Notes: a model not told the origin generated them from the sequence alone. Positions 5,678 through 14,696 are shown, counted from the first letter of the stretch. The stretch is DNA of 30,575 nucleotides from CAXSDR01 sp964236445 (GCA_964236445.1 CAXSDR010000038.1:1-30575), one strand, 5' to 3'. Numbers and translations: made by a program.

Positions 5678-8254
5678 GTGGCGGACGCTGGCGCGAGGCA
5701 GCTGACGGTGGCAGCCGCTCGCCGGTTGATCCCCGCGGCCGGGGGCAACCCGGCCCTCGACCGGTTGGCCGCTCTCGCCGCCCGGCTGCTGGGCTCTGCG
5801 TCCTCACAGGTGTCACTGATCGCCGACAGGCAGTCGATCACGGGCGGCTTCGGGCTCCTGCCGGGTGCGGTGGGTTCGCACAGCGACCCGGCCGAGTCGC
5901 TGTGCCGGGTCACCGTCGAGGCGGGGGAGCCCCTGATCGTCAGCGACGCGGGCCTGGACGACCGCGTGCGGTCGCTCGGGCCCGTACGCACGGGCGCGGT
6001 GGGCTCCTACCTCGGCGTCCCCCTGCATGGCGACGACGGCTCGCCCGTCGGGGCACTGTGCGTGTTCGACCCGACGCCGCGCGAGTGGTCCCCGTCCGAC
6101 GTCGGCCTGCTGCAGCAGATCGCGGCGTCGGCGGTCGCCGAGCTCGAGCTGTCGGCGCTGAGCGTGGAGTACGAAGCGGGTCGGGTGTTCTGGGAACTGG
6201 CTATCCGCGCGGCCGGCATCGGCACCTTCAGCAGGGACCTTGCCACCGGGGTGCTGACCTGGGACGACCGCCTGATCGACCTCTTCGGCTATGACGAGGA
6301 GACGTTCGACCGGGGCATCGAGTCGTTCTACGCCCGGATGCATCCCGAAGACGTGACCCTTGTCACCGCAGCCCTCGAGAGTGCCGTCGAGTCCCGGGGC
6401 GAGTTCTCGATGGAATACCGCCTGCTGCTGCCGGACGGCGCTTTGCGATGGATGGCTGCGCGCGGTCGGGTCATCAGCGATGACACCGGCAACCCTGTGC
6501 GCGTCCTCGGCGCCGCCTATGACACGACGACGGTCCGCCAGAGCGAAGCGCGCGTCGCGGGTGTCCTCGAGGCGATGGCGACGGCCTTCTTCTCCCTCGA
6601 TGCCGACTGGCGTTTCACCTATGTCAACGGCGAGGCCGAGAAGCTGCTGGGCCGGCCGCGCACCGAGCTCGTCGGCGGCGTGATCTGGGAGCTGTTCCCC
6701 GCCGCTGTGGGCAGCGACTTCGAGGTCAACTACCGCTCCGCCATGAGTGAGCGACGTTCGCTGAGCTTCGACGCCTACTACCCCGCACCGCTGGACGCGT
6801 GGTTCGAGGTGCGGGCGTCGTCGACGAGCGACGGCCTGTCCGTCTACTTCCTCGACATCACTGCGCGCCGAGCCGCCCAGGAGCAGGCCGAGCGCGCCGC
6901 GCTGCGTGCCTCGCTGCTGGTCGAGGTGACCGAGGAGCTCACGAGCACGCTCGATCCCGCCGTCGCCGTCGCCCGACTGGCCCAGCTCGTCGTCCCGGCG
7001 CTCGCCGACTGGTGCATCGTGAGCCTCGTCGAGGACGACCACGGTGACTGGCGGCGCGGGCTGCGTGACGTGGGCCACGCGCACGCCGAGCCCCACCTCG
7101 CGCGGGTGGTGGAGGCCTACTGCGCCGTACGCGCGGCAGCTCTCACCGACGACTCCTTCGTGGCGCGGGCGCTGCGCAGCGGGCGCCCGGTCGTCATCCG
7201 CTCCGGGGCTCTGGACGCGGTCAGCGACGTATTGACCGCAGGCGTCGCCCGCGACCTCCTGCACGAGCTCGCACCCGACTCCATCGCCGTCCTCCCGCTG
7301 CGCGGACGGGGCCGCACGGTGGGCCTGCTGAGCACCTTCAACTCCGCTGCCCGCGGGCGGCCGAGCCTCGAGGACCTGACGACGCTCAACGAGGTGACCG
7401 CCCGTGCCGGGCTCGCGCTCGACAACGTGAGGCTCTACGCCCAGCAGCGCAACCTGGCCGAGGGGCTGCAGCGTTCGCTGCTGACCGCGCCCCCGGAGCC
7501 CGACCACGTGCAGGTGGTGGTGCGCTACGAGCCGGCGACGGAGGCCGCGCAGGTCGGTGGCGACTGGTACGACGCGTTCCTGCAGCCCGACGGCGCGACC
7601 ATGCTCGTGATCGGCGACGTGGTGGGCCATGACACGGCGGCGGCCGCCGCGATGGGCCAGGTCCGCGGGTTGCTGCGCGGCATCGCGGCGCACACCGGCG
7701 AAGGCCCGGCCGCCGTTCTCCGCGGGGTCGACCAGGTCATCGAGACGCTCCAGATGGACACCACGGCGACCGTCGTCGTCGCGCGCCTCGAGCAGACCCT
7801 CGAGGAACGAGAGCGCGGCATCACCCAGATCCGCTGGTCCAACGCCGGCCACCCGCCGCCCATGGTGATCAACCCTGACGGCACCGTGACGATCCTCGCC
7901 GGCGTCGAGGCCGACCTGCTGCTCGGCATCGAGCCGCGTAGCCAGCGGGTCGAGTCCAAGCTCACCGTCGACCGCGACACGACGATGCTGCTCTACACCG
8001 ACGGGCTGGTCGAGCGGCGCGGCCAGAACCTCGACGAGGGGCTGGCCCGGCTGCGCGACACGCTGGCCGAGCTGGTCGACCTGGAGCTGTCGGAGCTGTG
8101 CGACGAGGTGCTGGTCCGGATGCTTCCCGAGCGACCCGAGGACGACGTGGCTCTTGTCGCCGTGCGCCTGCACCGCCAGGACCGCCCCCGCCCGCGCGAG
8201 GCCGGCCCGCAACGGGTCCCGCGCAACCTGTCCCCCGAGCCGGAGATCGGCTAG
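5678..8254 (+). CDS. GAF-PAS-PAS-GAF sensor with SpoIIE-type PP2C phosphatase domain
   Basis: The 858-residue protein reads as an N-terminal GAF domain (about 20-160), two PAS domains (about 172-290, with the MHPEDV motif of PAS_3 type, and 293-398), a second GAF domain (about 410-590) and a C-terminal PP2C/SpoIIE phosphatase domain (about 600-830). Metal-binding aspartates are visible at Asp629/Asp632 (GGDWYD), Asp647 (GDVVGH), Asp775 (TDGLVE) and Asp822/Asp823 (EDDVA). Such enzymes dephosphorylate anti-sigma antagonist proteins in partner-switching cascades and respond to signals sensed by the GAF and PAS modules. There is no membrane segment. I chose GTG 5678 because GAGGAGA lies 9 nt upstream; ATG 5660 is the alternative. 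No anti-sigma or antagonist gene lies in the window, so the target must be encoded elsewhere. Confidence 0.92.
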   Translation: MADAGARQLTVAAARRLIPAAGGNPALDRLAALAARLLGSASSQVSLIADRQSITGGFGLLPGAVGSHSDPAESLCRVTVEAGEPLIVSDAGLDDRVRSLGPVRTGAVGSYLGVPLHGDDGSPVGALCVFDPTPREWSPSDVGLLQQIAASAVAELELSALSVEYEAGRVFWELAIRAAGIGTFSRDLATGVLTWDDRLIDLFGYDEETFDRGIESFYARMHPEDVTLVTAALESAVESRGEFSMEYRLLLPDGALRWMAARGRVISDDTGNPVRVLGAAYDTTTVRQSEARVAGVLEAMATAFFSLDADWRFTYVNGEAEKLLGRPRTELVGGVIWELFPAAVGSDFEVNYRSAMSERRSLSFDAYYPAPLDAWFEVRASSTSDGLSVYFLDITARRAAQEQAERAALRASLLVEVTEELTSTLDPAVAVARLAQLVVPALADWCIVSLVEDDHGDWRRGLRDVGHAHAEPHLARVVEAYCAVRAAALTDDSFVARALRSGRPVVIRSGALDAVSDVLTAGVARDLLHELAPDSIAVLPLRGRGRTVGLLSTFNSAARGRPSLEDLTTLNEVTARAGLALDNVRLYAQQRNLAEGLQRSLLTAPPEPDHVQVVVRYEPATEAAQVGGDWYDAFLQPDGATMLVIGDVVGHDTAAAAAMGQVRGLLRGIAAHTGEGPAAVLRGVDQVIETLQMDTTATVVVARLEQTLEERERGITQIRWSNAGHPPPMVINPDGTVTILAGVEADLLLGIEPRSQRVESKLTVDRDTTMLLYTDGLVERRGQNLDEGLARLRDTLAELVDLELSELCDEVLVRMLPERPEDDVALVAVRLHRQDRPRPREAGPQRVPRNLSPEPEIG

Positions 8255-8319
8255 TTCGGCCAAGGCGAGGGTGGTGGACGCCACAGCGCGGGCGATTCCT
8301 AGAGCGGTGACAATGGGGC

Positions 8320-9639
8320 GTGACCTATCCTCCCGACGCTCCGGTGTCCCAAGCGCTGTTCGCTCGCGCGCTCACCGTCAGCCCCGGCGGGGTCAACTCA
8401 CCCGTACGCGCGTTCCGCGCCGTCGGCGGCACGCCCCGCTTCATGGTCTCGGGCCGCGGCCCCTACGTCACCGACGCCGACGGCCGCGACTACGTCGACC
8501 TCGTCTGCTCCTGGGGGCCGCTGCTCCTGGGCCATGCGCACCCGGCTGTTCTCGACGCTGTCATGCAGGCGGTGGCACGCGGCACGTCGTTCGGCACACC
8601 GACCGAGCCGGAGCTCGAGCTGGGCGAGGAGATCGTCGGCCGTGTTGCGCCGGTCGAGCAGGTGCGCCTCGTCAGCTCCGGCACGGAGGCCACCATGTCG
8701 GCCCTGCGCCTCGCGCGGGCCGTGACCGGACGCGACGTCGTCGTGAAGTTCGCCGGCCACTACCACGGGCATGTCGACGCCCTGCTGGCCGACGCAGGCA
8801 GCGGCGTCGCGACGCTCGCCATCCCGGGCACGCCCGGCGTCACCGTCGCCACGGCCGCCGACACACTCGTCCTGCCCTTCAACGACCTGCCCGCGCTGCA
8901 GGCGGCCTTCGCGGCCCGCGGCGACCGGATCGCATGTGTCATCACCGAGGCAGCGGCGGGCAACATGGGCACGGTTGCCCCGGCAGCGGGTTTCACGGCC
9001 GCGCTCGCCGACCTCTGCCGTCGCCACGATGCACTGCTCGTCAGCGACGAGGTGATGACCGGCTTCCGCGTCTCGCCGGCGGGCTGGTTCGGCCTCGAGG
9101 GCGTCGCGCCCGACCTCGTGACCTTCGGCAAGGTGATGGGCGGCGGGTTCCCGGCGGCCGCGTTCGGTGGCCGGGCCGACCTCATGTCGCATCTCGCTCC
9201 GGCCGGGCCGGTCTACCAAGCCGGCACGCTGAGCGGCAACCCCGTCGCGACGACGGCCGGCCTCACGACCCTGCGCTGCGCGACCGCTGACGTCTATGCC
9301 CGTGTCGACGCCGCGGCGGCGGCGGTGTCGGCGCTGGTCACCGACGCGCTGAGCGCCGCCGGCGTCGCCCACCGCGTGCAGCACGCCGGCAGCATGTTCA
9401 GCGTGTTCTTCGCGAGCGACGAGGTCGTCGACTACGCCGGCGCCAGGCGGCAGGACGCCTGGCGCTATCCCGCCTTCTTCCACGCCATGCTCGACGCGGG
9501 CGTCTATCTCCCGCCGTCGGCGTTCGAGACCTGGTTCGTCAGTGCCGCGCACGACGACGGAGCGCTCTCGCGCATCGCCGACGCGCTGCCGGCCGCGGCC
9601 CGCGCGGCCGCGGCGGCGAAGGAGCCCGTCGATGCGTGA
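8320..9639 (+). CDS. hemL: Glutamate-1-semialdehyde 2,1-aminomutase
   Basis: This 439-residue class-III-aminotransferase-fold enzyme converts glutamate-1-semialdehyde to 5-aminolevulinate, the first committed precursor of heme in the C5 pathway. The N-terminal SPGGVNSPVRAF motif (21-32), SSGTEATMSALRLAR (119-133), the DEVMTGFR motif (243-250) and the PLP lysine Lys271 in TFGKVMGGGFP are all present, and the length is normal. The GTG start at 8320 lacks a clear ribosome site, but a GACAAT -10-like box ends 5 nt upstream, consistent with a leaderless mRNA. The next gene starts inside its last codons. Placement at the head of a cytochrome c maturation cluster links heme supply to cytochrome c assembly. 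Confidence 0.96.
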   Translation: MTYPPDAPVSQALFARALTVSPGGVNSPVRAFRAVGGTPRFMVSGRGPYVTDADGRDYVDLVCSWGPLLLGHAHPAVLDAVMQAVARGTSFGTPTEPELELGEEIVGRVAPVEQVRLVSSGTEATMSALRLARAVTGRDVVVKFAGHYHGHVDALLADAGSGVATLAIPGTPGVTVATAADTLVLPFNDLPALQAAFAARGDRIACVITEAAAGNMGTVAPAAGFTAALADLCRRHDALLVSDEVMTGFRVSPAGWFGLEGVAPDLVTFGKVMGGGFPAAAFGGRADLMSHLAPAGPVYQAGTLSGNPVATTAGLTTLRCATADVYARVDAAAAAVSALVTDALSAAGVAHRVQHAGSMFSVFFASDEVVDYAGARRQDAWRYPAFFHAMLDAGVYLPPSAFETWFVSAAHDDGALSRIADALPAAARAAAAAKEPVDA

Positions 9640-10270
9640 GACGACGCGGGTGCACCTCGTCCGCCACGGGGAGGTCTTCAACCCCACCAAGGTGCTCTAC
9701 GGCCGGCTGCCCGGTTTTCTGCTTTCCGACCTCGGACATGCCATGGCGCAGCGGGTGGGGGCCTTCCTCGCCGAGCGTGATGTGACCCATCTCGTCTCCT
9801 CACCGCTCGAGCGCGCCCAGCAGACGGTCGCGCCGCTCGCCGAGCGGCTGGGCGCGCCGGTGACCATCGACCCACGCGTCATCGAGGCCGGCAACACGTT
9901 CGAGGGCAAGACCTTCGGGGTCGGCGACGGCTCGCTTCGCCGGCCGGCGACGTGGCCGCGGCTGCTCAACCCATGGCAGCCGTCGTGGGGTGAGCCCTAC
10001 CTCGAGATCGCCACGCGCGTACGCGCTGCCGTCGCCGACGCCCGACGGATCGCCCGGGGCCACGAGGCGGTCATCGTCAGCCACCAGTCGCCGGTCTGGA
10101 TCGCCCGCCGCTCGCTCGAGGGCAAGCCGCTGTGGCACGACCCGCGTCATCGACAGTGCTCGCTCGCATCGGTCACGACGCTGGTGTTCACGGGCAACCA
10201 GCTCGTGGAGATCGACTATGCCGAGCCGGCGCTCGACCTCGTCCCGGTCAAAGCTGGTTTCCGCGCATGA
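9632..10270 (+). CDS. Histidine phosphatase (phosphoglycerate mutase-like) family protein
   Basis: The 212-residue protein begins with VHLVRHGEVFNP, the RHG signature that holds the phospho-accepting histidine (His12). A second histidine lies in the VIVSHQSPVW segment, as in cofactor-dependent phosphoglycerate mutase and fructose-2,6-bisphosphatase-like phosphatases. ATG 9632 overlaps hemL by 8 bases and has GGAG 7 nt upstream. The stop overlaps tlpA as ATGA. The physiological substrate is not evident; the family covers sugar phosphates, protein phosphates and cofactor intermediates. Its position between hemL and the cytochrome c maturation genes suggests co-expression rather than a known step. 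Confidence 0.9.
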   Translation: MRETTRVHLVRHGEVFNPTKVLYGRLPGFLLSDLGHAMAQRVGAFLAERDVTHLVSSPLERAQQTVAPLAERLGAPVTIDPRVIEAGNTFEGKTFGVGDGSLRRPATWPRLLNPWQPSWGEPYLEIATRVRAAVADARRIARGHEAVIVSHQSPVWIARRSLEGKPLWHDPRHRQCSLASVTTLVFTGNQLVEIDYAEPALDLVPVKAGFRA

Positions 10271-10845
10271 AGTGCACTTCACCGAAATCGCATGCAGCGA
10301 AATCGGTTGCAGGTGTTGCGGTGGCTGTCCTCATGGTGTCGTGCTCCGGCGGGTCCAGCGGCGTCCCCGATGCGGGCATCAAGGTCGGCGACGACCGCGT
10401 CGCCACCGTTCCCACCGGCGACCGCAAGGCGCCGCTCGGGATCGCCGGCACGACCCTCGACGGGAAAAACCTCGAACTCGCATCCCTGCGCGGCCACGTC
10501 GTCGTGCTCAACATCTGGTATGCCAGCTGCGGCCCCTGCCGCGCCGAGGCGCCCGCTCTCGCCGACCTGGCCACGACGAGCAAGGCGCGGGGCGTCGACT
10601 TCGTCGGCATCCACACCAGTGCAGACAACCTGGCTGCAGCGAAGGCGTTCGTCTCGAACTTCGCGATTCCCTATCCGAGCATCGACGACCCTGACGGCCG
10701 GGTGACCCGCGTGCTGCGCGAGGAGTTCCGCGCAACCCCCACGACGTTCGTCCTCGACAAGCAGGGACGCATTGCGGGCCGCATCGTGGGTGAGATCAAG
10801 ACCGTGCCGCTGCGCGCCCTCATCGATCACGTCGCGGCCGAATGA
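10267..10845 (+). CDS. resA: TlpA/ResA-like thiol-disulfide oxidoreductase lipoprotein
   Basis: The 192-residue protein has a short basic N terminus, a hydrophobic stretch and a lipobox-like LMVSC with Cys26 as the probable lipidated residue. A thioredoxin-fold domain follows with the active-site motif WYASCGPC (Cys88 and Cys91) and the cis-proline region RATPTTF. ResA/TlpA proteins sit outside the membrane and reduce the apocytochrome c CXXCH cysteines before heme attachment, taking electrons from CcdA. It starts in ATGA overlap with the phosphatase gene and ends in ATGA overlap with ccdA. The -3 position of the lipobox is methionine, which is unusual but tolerated. The ResA role is assigned from context. 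Confidence 0.92.
   Translation: MKCTSPKSHAAKSVAGVAVAVLMVSCSGGSSGVPDAGIKVGDDRVATVPTGDRKAPLGIAGTTLDGKNLELASLRGHVVVLNIWYASCGPCRAEAPALADLATTSKARGVDFVGIHTSADNLAAAKAFVSNFAIPYPSIDDPDGRVTRVLREEFRATPTTFVLDKQGRIAGRIVGEIKTVPLRALIDHVAAE
10268..10281. repeat. Perfect 14-bp palindrome at the tlpA/resA start codon
   Basis: TGAAGTGCACTTCA is its own reverse complement and begins on the second base of the start codon. Two direct copies of CGAAATCG follow within about 25 bases. It may be an operator for an internal promoter or simply coding sequence. Confidence 0.4.
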
Positions 10846-11573
10846 GCACGGTCACGAGCGGGTCCCTGCTGCTGGCGCTGCCGATCGCGCTCGCCGCCGG
10901 CGCGGTCTCGTTCCTCTCCCCGTGCGTGCTGCCCCTCGTGCCCGGCTATCTCTCCTACGTCACAGGGCTCGCGGGTGCCGACCTGGCTGAGCGGCACCGC
11001 GGTCGCATGGTGACCGGTGCGGCGCTGTTCGTGCTCGGTTTCTCCGTGGTGTTCATGACCGTGACGGTCACGTCGGCCGCCTTCGGCACCTGGCTGCTCG
11101 ACGAGAAGGTCGTGCTGCAGCGCCTCCTGGGCGTGTTCACGATTCTCATGGGCTTCGTGTTCATGGGCCTTGTCCCGGGTGCGATGCGAGAGGCGCGGTT
11201 CCATCACCGGCCGAGCGTCGGTCTCGCAGGGGCGCCGCTGCTGGGCATGCTCTTCGCGCTCGGCTGGGCGCCGTGCGTCGGCCCGACGCTCGGGCTGGTC
11301 ATCAATCTTTCCTACGACAGCGCGAGCGCGGGTCGTGGCGCGATGCTCGGCGCCGCCTACTGCCTCGGGCTCGGCCTGCCGTTCGTCTTCGCCGCGCTGG
11401 CCTACCGCCGCGCGCTGGGTGCCTTCGCCGTCGTACGCCGTCATTCGCTCTGGGTGCTGCGCGGTGGTGGCGTGATGCTCGTGCTCGTCGGCGCCCTGTT
11501 GGTCACCGGACTGTGGAACGACCTGACGGGCACCTTGCAGGGCTACGCCGACTCGTTCACGCCGGCGCTCTGA
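10842..11573 (+). CDS. ccdA: Cytochrome c biogenesis protein CcdA (thiol-disulfide electron carrier)
   Basis: The 243-residue integral membrane protein has about six hydrophobic segments. The two reactive cysteines lie in the conserved contexts FLSPCVLPLVPGY (first helix) and GWAPCVGPTLG (fourth segment). CcdA/DsbD-type carriers pass electrons from cytosolic thioredoxin across the membrane to ResA, keeping the apocytochrome haem-binding site reduced. It starts in ATGA overlap with resA, and its stop overlaps the resB start as TGATG, so the cluster is tightly coupled. The length is normal for the short CcdA family. Confidence 0.95.
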   Translation: MSTVTSGSLLLALPIALAAGAVSFLSPCVLPLVPGYLSYVTGLAGADLAERHRGRMVTGAALFVLGFSVVFMTVTVTSAAFGTWLLDEKVVLQRLLGVFTILMGFVFMGLVPGAMREARFHHRPSVGLAGAPLLGMLFALGWAPCVGPTLGLVINLSYDSASAGRGAMLGAAYCLGLGLPFVFAALAYRRALGAFAVVRRHSLWVLRGGGVMLVLVGALLVTGLWNDLTGTLQGYADSFTPAL

Positions 11574-13219
11574 TGGTCACCGACACGCACCTGCCCGCAG
11601 TGCAGCAGGCGCCGCAGGCCGGCCCGCAGCTCGGCCCGTTCGGCACGGCACGCTGGGCCTGGCGCCAGCTGACCTCGATGCGCACCGCGCTGCTGCTGCT
11701 GCTCCTGCTCGCCCTGGCCTCCGTGCCCGGCTCGGTGCTGCCCCAGCGGGGCATCGATCAGGCGGCCACCGACGCGTGGCTGCTCGACCACGCGACGATC
11801 GGGCCGGTCCTCGACCGCCTCGGCGGCTTCAACGCCTACTCCTCACCGTGGTTCGCGGCCGTCTACCTCCTGCTGTTCACGTCTCTCGCCGGATGTGTGC
11901 TGCCTCGGGCGCGGGTGCATCTCGGGGCCATGCGTGCCCGGCCGCCGGCCGCCCCGCGCAACCTCGACCGCCTGCCCGAGCACCGCAGCTGGACCACCGA
12001 AGCCGCACCCGACGTGGTGCTCGCTGCTGCACGGTCGGCGCTGCGCACCGGACGGTTCCGCACCGTGCGCGACGCCGACTCGGTCGCGGCCGAGAAGGGC
12101 TATCTGCGTGAGACCGGCAACCTGGTCTTCCACCTCGCGCTGCTCGCGCTGCTGATCGCGTTCGCCGCGACCAAGCTCCTGGCGTTCACCGGCAACAAGG
12201 TGGTCGTCGAGGGCGGCGGCTTCACCAACGCCATCGCCGAATACGACACGTTCTCCCACGGCTCGGCGTGGCGAGCGGGGTCGCTGGCTCCCGTCACGGT
12301 GACGCTCGACAGCTTCTCGGCGCGCTACCAGGAGAGCGGCGACCAGACGGGCGCGCCGCGCGAGTTCAAGGCCGCCGTCCACTGGGAGAAGCTGGGCACG
12401 TCCGAGCGGGGCACCGCGGTCATCTCCCCGAACCACCCGCTGAACGTCGACGGCACGAAGTTCTTCCTCACCGGCAACGGCTTCGCCCCCACGTTCCGGT
12501 TCACCGACGCCACGGGCAAGGTCGTCTTCGACGGTGCCGACGTGCTGCTGCCGCGCGACGCCAACCTGACGTCGAGCGGCGCACTGAAGCTGCCGGACGC
12601 CAAGCCGCAGTCGCTCGGGATGCAGATGTTCTTCCTGCCGTCCGCGGTCGTGGGCAAGGGCATGGGACCGCAGTCGAGCTTCCCCGCGCCGCGCAACCCG
12701 CGGGTGCTGTTCAACGTGTTCTACGGCGACATGCACGACGACCGCGCCCAGTCGGTCTTCACTCTCGACACCTCCGACATGACGATCCTGCAGACCAACA
12801 CCACCGACAAGGCGCCGTTCGTGAAGGCGCTCTCGCCCGGTGAGAGCGTCATCCTGCACCTGCCCGGCGCCAAGGCCGGAGCGCCGCCAGGCGCCACGCT
12901 CGGCACGCTGACGTTCACCGGCTACCACCGGTTCGTGAACTTCCAGGTGTCCGACAGCTCGGGCAACGTGCCGGCCGTCGTGGCCGCCGGTCTGGCGATC
13001 GTCGGCCTGATGATGTCGCTGCTGCTGCCGCGACGCCGTGTCTGGGTTCGCGCCACGGCGACCGGGGGAGCTACCGTCGTCGACATCGGCGCCATGGCGC
13101 GCGGCGACGCCGAGCGGCTGGCCGACGAGGTCGACCGCGTCCGGCAGCTGCTCGAGCCCGCTGCACCGCCCATCCCGAGCAACCCCGACCCGACGGCACC
13201 GGCACTGGAGCGACCGTGA
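11573..13219 (+). CDS. resB: Cytochrome c biogenesis protein ResB
   Basis: The 548-residue protein has transmembrane segments at about 38-58, 83-105 and 165-190, a large extracytoplasmic domain (about 195-460) and a final membrane helix (about 462-482, PAVVAAGLAIVGLMMSLLLP) followed by a basic cytosolic tail. This is the ResB/Ccs1 layout. ResB forms the system II heme lyase together with CcsA, exporting heme and joining it to apocytochrome c. The NLVFHLALLALLIAFA helix contains the conserved histidine. The start at ATG 11573 overlaps the ccdA stop; the same frame is open upstream but that part is inside ccdA. The stop overlaps ccsA as GTGA. Confidence 0.94.
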   Translation: MVTDTHLPAVQQAPQAGPQLGPFGTARWAWRQLTSMRTALLLLLLLALASVPGSVLPQRGIDQAATDAWLLDHATIGPVLDRLGGFNAYSSPWFAAVYLLLFTSLAGCVLPRARVHLGAMRARPPAAPRNLDRLPEHRSWTTEAAPDVVLAAARSALRTGRFRTVRDADSVAAEKGYLRETGNLVFHLALLALLIAFAATKLLAFTGNKVVVEGGGFTNAIAEYDTFSHGSAWRAGSLAPVTVTLDSFSARYQESGDQTGAPREFKAAVHWEKLGTSERGTAVISPNHPLNVDGTKFFLTGNGFAPTFRFTDATGKVVFDGADVLLPRDANLTSSGALKLPDAKPQSLGMQMFFLPSAVVGKGMGPQSSFPAPRNPRVLFNVFYGDMHDDRAQSVFTLDTSDMTILQTNTTDKAPFVKALSPGESVILHLPGAKAGAPPGATLGTLTFTGYHRFVNFQVSDSSGNVPAVVAAGLAIVGLMMSLLLPRRRVWVRATATGGATVVDIGAMARGDAERLADEVDRVRQLLEPAAPPIPSNPDPTAPALERP

Positions 13220-14214
13220 GCATGGCCCACCTGAGCAACGACCTGGTCTATGCCGCCATGGCCGTCTACGCGGTCGCGATGGTCGCCTTCGCTGGTGCGG
13301 TCGCCATGACGCGCGAGGTTCTCGTCCCCCGCACGATCCCGGTCGGCGCCACCACCGGTGCCACCGCGGGGGCGGCGTACGGCTCGACGGTGGTGCTCGA
13401 GAAGACCGCGGCGCCTTCACCTCCCTCGGCCCCGGGCACCGCCCCCTCCGCGCGCGCCGAGGCATGGTCGAGGTCTGCCGTCGCACTGACGATCGTGGCT
13501 GCGGCGCTGCACATCGGGGCCGTGGCGGCCCGCGGCGTCGCTGCGGGGCGCCCGCCGTGGGGCAACATGTACGAGTTCGCCGTGGCCGCCGCGCTCGCCG
13601 CGATCCTCGTCTACCTCGTCGCGCTGACGCACTGGCCCGTACGCGACGCAGGCGTCGTCATCGTCCCCGTGGTGCTGCTGGTGCTGGGCATCGCCGTCGT
13701 GAAGCTCTACACCGAGGCCGAGCAGCTGGTCCCCGCCCTGCGCTCCTACTGGCTGGCGATCCATGTGCTTGCGGCGATCATCGCGATCGGTGGGTTCACC
13801 CTCGGCGCGGCGCTGAGCGTCCTGCACCTCGTGGTGTCGCGCGGCGAGGAACGGGCGGCCGAGGGCCGGCCGATGGGGCCGCGACTGGCCGCACTGCCGC
13901 ACAGCGAGCGGCTCGACCGCGCCGCCTACCGCGTGCACGCCTTCACGTTCCCGCTGTGGACGTTCGCCGTCCTCGCGGGCGCCGTGTGGGCCGAGAACGC
14001 GTGGGGCCGGTCGTGGAACTGGGACCCGAAGGAGACGTGGGCGTTCATCACGTGGGTGCTCTATGCCGGCTACCTCCATGCCCGTGCCACGATCGGCTGG
14101 CGCGGGCGCCGGGCCGACATGCTCGCGCTGATCGGCTACACCTCGATCATCTTCAACTTCACGATCATCAACCTCTATGGCACGGGTCTGCACACCTACT
14201 CCGGCGTCAAGTAG
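13216..14214 (+). CDS. ccsB: Cytochrome c biogenesis protein CcsA/CcsB (ResC), heme-handling subunit
   Basis: The 332-residue polytopic membrane protein carries the signature tryptophan-rich WWD-type motif WGRSWNWDPKETWAFITW (about 257-274) and the terminal FTIINLYGTGLHTYSG segment with a conserved histidine. This protein presents heme at the outer membrane face and works with ResB. GTG 13216 overlaps the resB stop and has GGAG 5 nt upstream; ATG 13222 is an alternative with the same product minus two residues. Between the first two membrane helices is a low-complexity Ala/Pro/Ser/Thr linker (about 36-76) longer than in Bacillus-type homologues. A hairpin terminator follows directly. Confidence 0.95.
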   Translation: MSMAHLSNDLVYAAMAVYAVAMVAFAGAVAMTREVLVPRTIPVGATTGATAGAAYGSTVVLEKTAAPSPPSAPGTAPSARAEAWSRSAVALTIVAAALHIGAVAARGVAAGRPPWGNMYEFAVAAALAAILVYLVALTHWPVRDAGVVIVPVVLLVLGIAVVKLYTEAEQLVPALRSYWLAIHVLAAIIAIGGFTLGAALSVLHLVVSRGEERAAEGRPMGPRLAALPHSERLDRAAYRVHAFTFPLWTFAVLAGAVWAENAWGRSWNWDPKETWAFITWVLYAGYLHARATIGWRGRRADMLALIGYTSIIFNFTIINLYGTGLHTYSGVK

Positions 14215-14215
14215 C

Positions 14216-14236
14216 CAGTCCGCTGCGGGCGGACTG
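14216..14236 (+). terminator. Hairpin terminator after ccsA/ccsB
   Basis: CAGTCCGC (14216-14223) pairs perfectly with GCGGACTG (14229-14236) around a 5-base loop, starting 2 bases after the stop codon. It closes the hemL to ccsA cluster. No U-tract is present. Confidence 0.7.
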
Positions 14237-14289
14237 CCCGGCCCGCGCCCGGTGGCTCCACCGTGGCGGTGGGCCGCAGGCGGTGGGAC

Positions 14290-14655
14290 CTAACCCACGC
14301 TCGGCCCCTGCTCGCCGTCCTCGCGAGCCTTCTGCTCGCGCGCCTTCAGTTCCTGCTCCCACTTCTGCAGGCGCAGGCGCTCCAGGAAGTGGGGGTCGTC
14401 GTCCGGCGCCCTGCTGCCCGTTCCGTACTGCGCCTGGCCGGTGCTCCAGTCACGGGGCCCGCGACCGTGGCTGGGAACGCGGTTCTTTCCGGCGACCAGC
14501 CAGACCAGCGCGCCGACGATGGGGAACAACAGGATGAGGATCACCCAGAGCACCTTGGGCAGATGCTGCACCTGGCTCTCGTCACTGGTGATGGCGTCGA
14601 CCAGGGCCCAGACGACGAGGACGAGGCCGACGATCTCGGGCAGGACTCTCAGCAT
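14290..14655 (-). CDS. Small membrane protein with phospholipase D N-terminal (PLDc_N) domain
   Basis: The 121-residue protein has two membrane helices (about 4-22 and 34-55), the second reading VLWVILILLFPIVGALVWLVAGK. This is the PLDc_N pattern found at the start of cardiolipin synthases and as a stand-alone small protein. The tail is hydrophilic and ends in a charged helix (RLRLQKWEQELKAREQKARE). No HKD catalytic motif follows, so no enzyme activity is expected. I chose ATG 14655 because TAGCCT (14667-14662) lies exactly 6 nt before it, as in leaderless promoters. GTG 14661 in the same frame would abut the -10 box. Its role is unknown. Confidence 0.82.
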   Translation of the reverse strand: MLRVLPEIVGLVLVVWALVDAITSDESQVQHLPKVLWVILILLFPIVGALVWLVAGKNRVPSHGRGPRDWSTGQAQYGTGSRAPDDDPHFLERLRLQKWEQELKAREQKAREDGEQGPSVG

Positions 14656-14661
14656 GTGCAC

Positions 14662-14667
14662 AGGCTA
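14662..14667 (-). promoter_or_regulatory. -10 box TAGCCT of the PLDc_N gene, probably leaderless
   Basis: TAGCCT is followed by 6 bases and the ATG at 14655. No ribosome site is present between them, so transcription probably begins at or next to the start codon. Confidence 0.6.
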
Positions 14668-14696
14668 GGGGTCCCGGGCGGTCCTGACGATCGATT

